Positions 55,774 to 64,000 of a stretch of 64,000 bases of DNA are shown in pieces. The stretch's first letter is position 1; every line of letters begins with the position of its first letter. The notes beneath the pieces were generated by a model. That model did no database searches. It was not told the origin of the DNA and was given only the letters and a program-made list of their open reading frames with translations. The position numbers were made by a program, and so were the translations under genes. The stretch comes from Datura wrightii (taxonomy: Eukaryota > Streptophyta > Magnoliopsida > Solanales > Solanaceae), in the NCBI GenBank assembly GCA_035772735.1, contig JASDFA010000016.1, positions 145,154,501-145,218,500 on the forward strand. Direction: 5' to 3'.

Positions 55774-56478
55774 GTGGATTCATACATAGAGCCGAAAAGA
55801 CAATTTCATCGTCAAAGAAGGGAAGCTCTAGAGAAAAAGCTACAGTTGCTCAGACAGACAATCCTGGAGCAACAACAGAATCCACCACTTGTGAGGGCAG
55901 TATTAGTGCCCGAGGAAATGGCAGCTAGGCCGGTTCGCAAAGTGGCAATCCCACATGCTAACAATGTTACATCAAGTATTCGCAGACCAGAGCCAGAAGG
56001 GAGGTTTGAGCTTAAACAGAACATGGTGCAATTGCTGCACACCAGCGGGCAATCCACAGGTCTCCCTCACGAAGATCCACAACAACATCTCCAAAACTTT
56101 TTTGAGATAAGTGACACTTACATCCCCGCTGGAGTATCATCTGACTATGTGAGGCTTACATTATTCCCATTTTCATTATTGGGGGAAGCAAAGAGGTGGT
56201 TGAAAGCTGAACCACCTAACTCTATCACCACGTGGGATGATCTTGCAAAAAAAATTCTGATACGGTTCTTTCCATCCGGGAAAACAGCAAGACTTAGAAG
56301 TCAGATTCTAAGTTTTAAACAAAGAGAGGGGGAGAATCTGTATCAAGCTTGGGAAAGGTTCAAATCATTGCTAAGGGATTGTCCTCACCATCACCAGTCC
56401 AATGATGTGCTGGTGCATACTTTCATAGAGGGTTTGGAACCCCACACAAAAATTTTGCTAGAGTCAGCAGCTGGGGGA
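55774..56478 (+). pseudogene. gag of copy 1e, truncated by copy 1g
   Basis: An open frame from VDSYIEPKRQF through the gag domain to LLESAAGG, about 235 codons without a stop, then cut by the LTR of copy 1g at 56479. No ATG at the start. This is the longest unbroken gag start outside copy 1d. The CCHC and protease parts are beyond the window, if they exist. Confidence 0.8.
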
Positions 56479-57892
56479 TGATCTTAGGCAAATTTATATG
56501 CCCAAGTGATACTCAAATGTGTCATTTTTGCCTTGTTTATCTATCGATGTTTATACATTCTCATGAGATTTATAATAAAATGTGAATTTATACTAACCAA
56601 CATGATTAGCGTTGTTTTGCAGGTGAAATATAATTTTGGGAAGCTAAAATGCATGTTGGGAGAGATCGGGGTTGGACTCGGACGCTAGCAAGGAAAAAAG
56701 CACTTGAAGGCACAAATTAAAGGGGCTCCGCGATGGAGCCGTGTCACGCTGCCATCGCGGATGCCTTCTGCCTTGATATGGAATTTTTGCCAAATTTCAG
56801 TGAAGGTGCGCGTTGGAGCCGTGGCACGTTGGCCTAGCCCCGCGTTGCACGTCGTTCCACGTTGGGCCTTAATACCTGGACAACCAAATTCTAGTAAGGG
56901 TCCATGTCAGTGGCGTGTCACGGAGGCAGTGCTCCGCGATGCACTCCGTGACGTTGCTTGTTATTCCGAGAAAAATTCACACTAGTATAAATAGAACACT
57001 TAGGTTCATTTTTAATTATTTTGAGGGAGTGGAACAAGAACGTGGGCTACAGGCAGTTGAGGGGACGAAAATCTCAGGGTTTTTCTCTATCTCCTTCTTC
57101 TTTAATTCAATTGCTTGTATGATTAACACTCATTTAACGATGTTTAATCCACAAACGAGTGGCTAAATCCTCTTTTTGCTGAGGTTAAGAACAATTGTAT
57201 TGCAATGTAATTATTGATCATTTGGTTTTTCATCTTTTCTTCCATGGTTGTTCTATTGATTCTTGTTCTTACTGCATTAATGTGTGGCCAATGTTAATGT
57301 ATATCTAAAAAGTCTGGTTTCACTCGAGAGAGCAAGAAATTCGAAAGTTGTGAATTGATAGGATATGATCTTTTCTTGGTTTGGGAAAATTAAGAATTGA
57401 TTTACCTTCAGGATAGAAATATACCTGAAAGTCATATTAGTCTATTAAGGAATCGGTTTTGTATGGCTAGAACATGAATTTCGTTTTATCACAGAAATGT
57501 AGGTGGACGGTTCATGATTCTTAAGTTGGGTTAAATACGAGAGTTTTAATCCATTGGCAATAATTCTTGACTAGCAACCGGAGGAAAGATTAACCAAATT
57601 GTATCGATAATTTGTTTCTTTACATGTTCATTTAACCTCAGCATGCTCATATTCATAGTTCAGACTCAAATTATATATTCATTTTAGATTTAGCATAAAA
57701 TTAGAAACCAAAATATCAAACTCTTCTTCACACTGTTGTCTGCATTTTTAGAGTTAGAGTATAGTGACACTTGAGTAGATTGTTACCCTAGCCCTGTCCC
57801 TGTGGGATCGATACTTGGCTTACTTAATCCACTTTACTACTTGTTCGACCACGTGCACTTGCGTGTAGCGATATACCCAAAAGCACCGAACA
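56479..57892 (+). repeat. 5' LTR of copy 1g
   Basis: 1414 bp, TGATCTTAGG...CACCGAACA. The U3 stem-loop at 56914-56953 has lost 2 bp in its right arm. TATA at 56996-57004. Confidence 0.9.
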
Positions 57893-57898
57893 AGTTTT

Positions 57899-57916
57899 TG
57901 GTGCCATTGCCGGGGA
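57899..57916 (+). other. Primer-binding site (tRNA-Asp), copy 1g
   Basis: TGGTGCCATTGCCGGGGA, two transitions from the perfect site. Confidence 0.85.
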
Positions 57917-58041
57917 CTGGCAATTGGTAAATTTTTCTTAAGTGCTAGTTTACTATTTCTTCTTAGTGTTGACAACTTGGTCTTAGCCTGTATTTTGCAG
58001 ATACTAATCTCTGTTGAACACTAGAAAGAGACAAGAAGCTA

Positions 58042-60409
58042 GTGGACTCGTATTTAGAGCCTGAAAGACAATTTCATTGTCAAAGGAGAGAAGCTCTAGA
58101 GAAAAAGCTGCAGTTGCTCAGACGAACAATCATGGAGCAACAACCAAATCCACCAGTTGTAAGGGCAATGTTAGCGCCCGAGGAAATGGCAGCTAGGCCG
58201 GTTCACGAGGTGGCAATCCCACATGCTAACAATGTCACATCTAGCATCCGCAAACCTGAGCCAGGAGGGAGGTTCGAGCTCAAACAAAACATGGTGCAAT
58301 TGCTTCACACCAGCGGGCAGTTCACAGGTCTCCCTCATGAGGATCCACAGCAGCATCTCCAAAATTTTTTGGAGATAAGTGACACTTACATCCCCGCTGG
58401 AGTGTCATCAGATTATGTCAGGCTTACATTGTTCCCATTTTCACTGTTGGGAGAAGCCAAGAGGTGGTTGAAAGCTGAGCCACCTAATTCTATTACTACG
58501 TGGGATGATCTTGCAAGGAAATTCTTGATACAATTTTTTCCATCCGGTAAAACAGCAAGACTTAGAAGTCAAATTCTAAGTTTTAAACAGAGAGAGGGAG
58601 AGAATCTGTATCAGGCTTGGGAGAGATTCAAGTCTATGTTGCGGGATTGTCCTCATCATCACCAATCCAATGATGTGTTGGTGCACACTTTTATAGAGGG
58701 TTTGGAACCCCACACAAAAATCTTGCTAGACTCAGCAGTTGGGGGACAAGCATTGGAGAAAACTTATGAGGAGCTGTATACATTGTTAAATCGTATGTCA
58801 CAACGAAATCCGGAGTGGAATGCTGATTCGTCAAAAGGAGGAACAAGGAAAGCAGCAGGAGTTCTAGAAGTGGATGGTTTTATAGCTATTGCTTCACAGA
58901 TAGCTGCTTTACAGAATCAACTCAACACCCACTTCAGTAACATGAAAATGAACCAGACTCAAGCCCTAGTGAATGTAGTGCAGTAGATTTGGTGTGAAGT
59001 GTGCGGGAGTAGTGAGCACTCAGCTGAGTGTTGTGGAGAAAATCCTGATTCGGTGAACTTTGTGGGAAATGTACAGAGGAACAACCACCTACAGTATGGC
59101 AACAGCTACAATTCCAACTAGAGGAATCACTCGAATTTCTCTTGGGGTAGCAACAACCATCAAGGGCAGAGTTCGAGTCAGGGGGCGTAGAGGAATCAAG
59201 GCGGGCAGCAGAACTATCAAGCACAATATAGAAACAATAATGCACCTCCTCCACCACCATCACCTAGCATTGAGGAGATGTTCAAGACAATGATAGCTAA
59301 CCAAGCTCAATTGCAGGCTGACTATGTGAAATTGGCAGCCGAGGTAAAGAACAACCAGTTAGCTACTAAGGCACTGGAGTATCAATTTCGGCAATTTGCT
59401 GGAGCCCAAAACACCAGGCCTAGAGGAGGACTCCCGAGCGACACGGATCCCAACCCCAAGCAAGTGAATGCAGTGACCACACGGAGTGGTTTGCAGCTTA
59501 AAGAGGTGGAACTAGAAAGACCACCTCAACAATCGGGAGCAGCAGAAGTTGAGAGGGAGCAAATTGATGAGAAGGGGAAGAAAAAGGAGGCTGAATCAGA
59601 AAGACCACCACCCCCGTTCCCTCAAAGATTAAAGAAACACAAGGAGGAGGCGTGTTTCAAGAAATTCATGGAGGTGCTGAAACAGGTACATATTAACTTA
59701 CCTCTTGTTAATGTTTTGCAGGGAGTGCCGAAGTACGCAAAGTATATTAAGGATATTGTGGCGAACAAAATTCGGTTGACTAAGTATGCTACAGTGGCTC
59801 TCACGGAGGAGTGCACTCCTTAGATACAAAACCGGTTGCCCACAAAGCTCAAGAACCCTGGGAGCTTTACTATACAAATTACAATTGGGAAGAGTATCTG
59901 AGCTCGCGGATTATGTGATTTAGGAGCGAGCATTAATTTGATGCCGTCATCAGTATTCAAGAAGTTGGGTCTATGGAGTCCTAGACCAACAACAGTGATA
60001 TTGCAACTAGCGGATCGTTCCTTAGCCAGACCTGATGGCATTGTGGAGGATGTGCTGGTGCAAGTGGGCTCCCTTATCTTCCCAGTAGATTTCTTCATGC
60101 TGGATTTTGAGCCAAACGCGGAAGTCCCATTTATTTTGGGACGTCCTTTCTTGGCAACCGGGAAAGCGCTGATTGATGTAGCTGCAGGGCAGCTAACCAT
60201 GCGAGCACATGACAAGGTGGAAGTGTTTGATGTATAAAAGGCTACCAAGCTCCCGGCTGTGTACGAGGAACTCTCGGTGGTCAACGTGATTGATCGAGCA
60301 GATGATGCACAGATAGATGAGTAACGAGAGTTATTGGGAAAACCACCGGAGCGATGTAAGCATTACTGGGGTGAGCACGGTGGTCGAGAGAAAATGTCTG
60401 TCACCCTAG
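58042..60409 (+). pseudogene. gag-protease, copy 1g (multiply broken)
   Basis: Same frame over most of its length. Nonsense codons at 58984 (Gln to TAG), 59119 (Trp to TAG), 59188 (Gln to TAG), 59821 (TAG) and 59899 (Arg to TGA), with a shift near 60235. Gag domain, knuckle and protease motifs (DLGAS, ILGRPFLAT) can be read. Confidence 0.85.
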
Positions 60410-61717
60410 AAGATGACTGAGCTTAAGGACGTCGAGCTGCGATGGTAAACCAGGCGTTGCACGGAAGGCAACCCATGAAATTTTCTTTGTAAAATGTGAA
60501 TAGATTTCGTAAAAAAAGAAAAATGAAAAAAAAAGAGAGGAAAAAAAATAATTAAAAACAAAATTTTTATATTTGTTATATTTTTTATTTTTTAGTGAAA
60601 CCTATAATTCTAACAAATTTCTTGCTGTGAGATGAATTTCAGGTTAAACGGAGGATAAATATGCAAAGAATCGCAAAGGAAAAATTGAGGTATGAAAAAT
60701 AATCAAAAGCGGCAAAACAGTGAGCCCACGCGATGGCTCCGTGTTACCCTCCGTGACCCGTTGAAGGTAATTCTGGAATTTTTACAAATTCCAGAACACC
60801 TGCGTGATGGCTCCGTGACACGTTGAGGTGTATATCCTGACGGGTCACACCGGGTCGCCGGGTGACCCGCGCGAATAACCCCCCTTTTAACCCCGATTTT
60901 CCCTCATTTTTTCCCACTCCTCACCTCCTCCGCGACAAACAACCCGAAATTCCCCCACTTTCCCCAACGTGACACGGCCTAGGAGTTCAATTTTATCAAC
61001 TTTTCTTTGATATCATCGAATTTAAGGTATGTTTGTTAACTTCATCTCATTTCTTACCTTATTTTTCTGATTTTTAGCATAGGAAGTGAACAAAACTTTC
61101 CCTAAGCATAAATTAAGATTAAATTCGATTGAGTTCTTATTGATTGACGTTCGTAGAATCATTGTGATTGCATGAACTCGACAATTACATAGCTTGATAG
61201 GATTTTTAATAAAAGCATAGCTAGGGCTTGAATTTGAGTGTGAAACGGAAAAATTGAGTTTAACTTTGGAATTCGAGATGGGTTGTTTATGTTGGGTGAG
61301 ATGAGTCGGTTGTGCTAACTGTAATATGCTAAAAGACCGACGGATTTCCGGATTAAGGAAATTGTGGAAATTGCAAGAAATGGATGAATTATATGGATTC
61401 ATGTAGATAAATTCTTTTCTTGTTTCTTTGTTCTCCTTGCTAAGTGCTATGTGATGAAATGTTATCGATGGTTATTATTGTGAATAGATATACGAAGTCT
61501 GAGTAGTACATAGAATGTATAACGTCGAATTCTCTGAATGCACTAAGCATATTTGTTATGTTTTGTTGTTTGTTTGTGGAAATAAGTACGATCTTGCCGT
61601 AATGTTGTGATTTTGGCTAAAGACTAAGTGTGGGGTAGCCTAGCTTAACCCAACCTTAGTCGAAGCTAATTTTAATTGGCTTAACATTGAACTTGTTTAT
61701 TTGGTTTGACAGGAACA
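60410..61717 (+). other. Spacer between gag-pro and ORF2, copy 1g
   Basis: Hairpin block (60429-60477), A-rich run, GC-rich dyad array (60715-60880, with GGGTCAC/GTGACCC) and an AT-rich leader with AAGTGTGGGGTAG at 61626-61638, a near copy of the PPT. Confidence 0.55.
60460..60477 (+). other. Post-gag-pro hairpin, copy 1g (decayed)
   Basis: CACGGA-AGGCAA-CCCATG; two of six pairs are lost. Confidence 0.55.
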
Positions 61718-62937
61718 ATGGCAAGCAGGCAAGACAAGGGAAAAGGCGCATCAACATCAGGCGCCGGAAGAAAAAGAATTAGGCTGGGAACTGCAGTCCC
61801 AGCAGCACCAGTGGTTCCACGCGGCCAACGCCGTCAATACGAAACCAGATGGGTGACAAAGGAGGGGAAGAAATGGTACGCGAAGCACAAGGAAAGCAAA
61901 TACTTCCCCGAAGAACACATTGACAGGGAACCGTTGGCACAGGAGTCCCCAATATTGTCCACAGGATTGAGGCAGCCGGGCTGAATTTCATCTTTGAAGA
62001 GCCCAAGGAATGTAACTTGCACTTGATTCGGGAATTCTACGCCAACTGGAACCCGACTCTCAGAAGTCACACCATCAAGATAAGGGGGCAAATAGTCACT
62101 TTTGAGCCCCACCACCTTAATGCTATCTTAGGGGCGCGGGACACAGATGCCCATGTGCTTCGACAGCTGAATATCACTCCACCATATGCGGACATCAGAC
62201 GCACTTTGTGTGGAACCCGGTCGACAGCTCGGTGGAGCAGGCATAAGGAGAGGGGCTACCATCAGACCTTGCTCTACTCACAGATGAACAGGGAAGCCAG
62301 GATATAGCTGAAGATTGTTTGTTCCTGCCTGATCCCGGGGGTGCATATGACAGATGTTACCCGGGATCGTGTATGCTTGGTATACGCCCTGATGAAAGGG
62401 CTGGAGATCAATGTGGCGGCGGTGATTATCTCCTCCATGAAGAGAGCCCGTTTGCATCAAGGGCACCGGTACGGGTTTGGTGGATTACTCACCACATTCC
62501 TGAGGGGCCTGGATATTGAGGAGGAGGCCCTTGACTACATCCCGCAGATGGAGCGGCGGGCCTTAGATGTCACCAAAACCAAAGCACCCGACACCACTCA
62601 CGGGCCAGTTCTTACACTAGCCGAGCGACATGCTTGGGATGATCAGTACATGGCTCGCATGTACGGGATGCAGATGCTCCAGCTGCGAATAGGCGGGAGG
62701 CCGGCAACAAAAGAGGAGCTATGGCAGCTTGAGCTAGACTACCCTTTTGGCGAAAATGCAAGGGCTTTATATCGAGTGGGGCCAGCTTTTGTGGATCCCA
62801 CGGATGATGATGTCCCCACAGATGAGGAGACACGTCGTGACGACTCCGATGTGGAGTCAGATGATGATGATGGGGGTGATTCAGACATGGGAGATGAGGC
62901 ACCAGCACTTGATGAAGAAGTGGAATACTTTGATTGA
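61718..62937 (+). pseudogene. ORF2, copy 1g (frameshift and nonsense)
   Basis: Starts MASRQDKGKG. A shift occurs near 61940-61985 and a TAG at 62305 replaces a Trp. 62017-62937 is otherwise in one frame and ends EEVEYFD. Confidence 0.85.
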
Positions 62938-64000
62938 TCAGGGAGTTTCACCACCCACTCTTGTGCTATGCTAATTTTTGTGAACACTGGGGATAGTGTT
63001 TGATTTATGTGTGGGGTGGGAGTAGTTAGGTGTTGGTTGCTGTTGTTTTAATGTATGTTTCTGTTCTGTTGTCGTGCATCTGATAAAATTATGACCCTGT
63101 GATTGTGATGGGTATGTTTTGTACTGTAATTAATGTGAAGTTGTTGGTTGCTGCTGAATGTTGTTAGCTGGCTTTGTACATATTTTTGTTTTATCGAAAT
63201 GATCGATATTTTTTAAAAAATTTTCATGAATTTTTAAATTTTTGGGTTTCTCGGCGTTTGTTTTCGGTTCTTTTACCGAGAATGGTCCCATTGAACCGAA
63301 GTCTTAGTTAGTGACTGTTCCCTATGATGGATGGATGAAGACCGTCTTAAGGGAAATGTAGTCGTTAGGAGTAGATTTTTTCATTTATTTTTCAGTTTTT
63401 TCTTTTGTGGGTTGCATCCCAAAACCTGTAGTTACTTTATGGTTGTGTAATTCTGGCTGCGTGTTGTACATGATATTTGAAATGCAAAGGTGATTCGTAT
63501 GAAAGCATGCAACTGTGTAAACATGTTGAGATCCCTAGGCCATAGAGTCGATTCAGTGTGATTGAGGCTTAATGTTTGAATTCTTGTAATTAGCTGGTTG
63601 AAGAGTCTGTGAATATGTCTTGAGTTGAGCATGTGCAATAAGTGTATGGTGAGGTTTTGTTTATTCCATGCTATTGTGAAATGTCTAGAACTTGCCTGGT
63701 GTGTGTACGAAACGAAATGAAGGACATGTATTGTAGGAAAGGATGTAGGCATTTCTTTGTTTTAACCGAAAGTTTCTCTTTTTCATTATTATACCCACCT
63801 TGAATGTACACCATAATTAGCCCATTGAGCCTTTATCCTATTATTTCTCTTTAGTCAAAAAGGTGTAAACCAAGCTTAACCCCTTCTTTTCATTTTCCGT
63901 GAATTTGATCCAAAACTCTTAAGCGCTTAAGAAAAGAAAATAATTTTCCCAAAGTGTCAAAGAGTAAGAATGGTGAAAACAAAAGAAAAGCAGAGTGATG
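62938..64000 (+). other. Conserved 3' non-coding region, copy 1g (cut by window end)
   Basis: TTCTCGG/CCGAGAA hairpin at about 63248-63283, GATGGATGGATGAAGACCGT at 63326-63345, and perfect palindrome CTTAAGCGCTTAAG at 63918-63931. No gene. Confidence 0.6.

Larger units (their letters stand above)
56479..64000 (+). mobile_element. Family-1 gag-pro/ORF2 retrotransposon, copy 1g (5' 7.5 kb)
   Basis: 5' LTR to the 3' non-coding region; the 3' LTR is beyond the window. Inserted in the gag of copy 1e. GGGGA (56474-56478) would be the left duplication. Same order as the other copies, no reverse transcriptase or integrase. Confidence 0.9.

Overview
This window is plant nuclear DNA made almost wholly of LTR retrotransposons inserted into one another. 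It is eukaryotic and plant-like for four reasons: LTRs of 1.4-2.6 kb bounded by TG...CA, primer-binding sites matching the 3' end of plant tRNA-Asp (Athila/Tat type) or initiator tRNA-Met, an L1-type LINE fragment, and ORFs of the plant 'putative plant transposon protein' type. The Del/Tekay-like LTR sequences remind me most of Solanaceae; that is recollection, not a search. I found no host gene, no rRNA or tRNA gene, no CRISPR and nothing bacterial.

The dominant family ('family 1') is an Athila-related element of about 9.7 kb. Its order is 5' LTR (about 1.42 kb), tRNA-Asp PBS, gag-protease frame (about 789 codons), a conserved hairpin, a GC-rich dyad array, ORF2 (406 codons, not env-like), a conserved 1.8-kb 3' region, PPT and 3' LTR. 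There is no reverse transcriptase, RNase H or integrase, so it must be mobilised in trans. Copies: 1a (1-1293, LTR only), 1b (1499-11181, minus), 1c (15043-16314, LTR fragment), 1d (19445-29192, plus), 1e (44295-44796 plus 54617-56478, plus), 1f (44797-54611, minus) and 1g (56479 to the window end, plus). Copies 1b, 1d and 1f have perfect 5-bp target-site duplications (CCAGG, GTTAG, GGAGC). 1f looks youngest from its nearly identical LTRs.

Layout. 1-16314: copy 1a beside the 3' end of a Del/Tekay-like element (J) whose 3' LTR is split by copy 1b, then a tandem repeat, a LINE fragment, another Del-like LTR fragment and copy 1c. 16315-19066: a further LTR-like fragment and AT-rich non-coding DNA. 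19067-64000 is one nest: family-2 element G (its LTR holds copy 1d) was entered by Del-like H, which was entered by Del-like I, then by family-3 element C, then by copy 1e, which took both 1f (in its LTR) and 1g (in its gag).

Nearly all coding regions carry nonsense codons or frameshifts. The exception is ORF2 of copy 1b, which is open for 406 codons. The most interesting non-coding signals are a 42-bp U3 stem-loop upstream of the TATA box that shows a compensatory base change, and a hairpin just after gag-protease (loop AGGCAA) that covaries between families 1 and 3.
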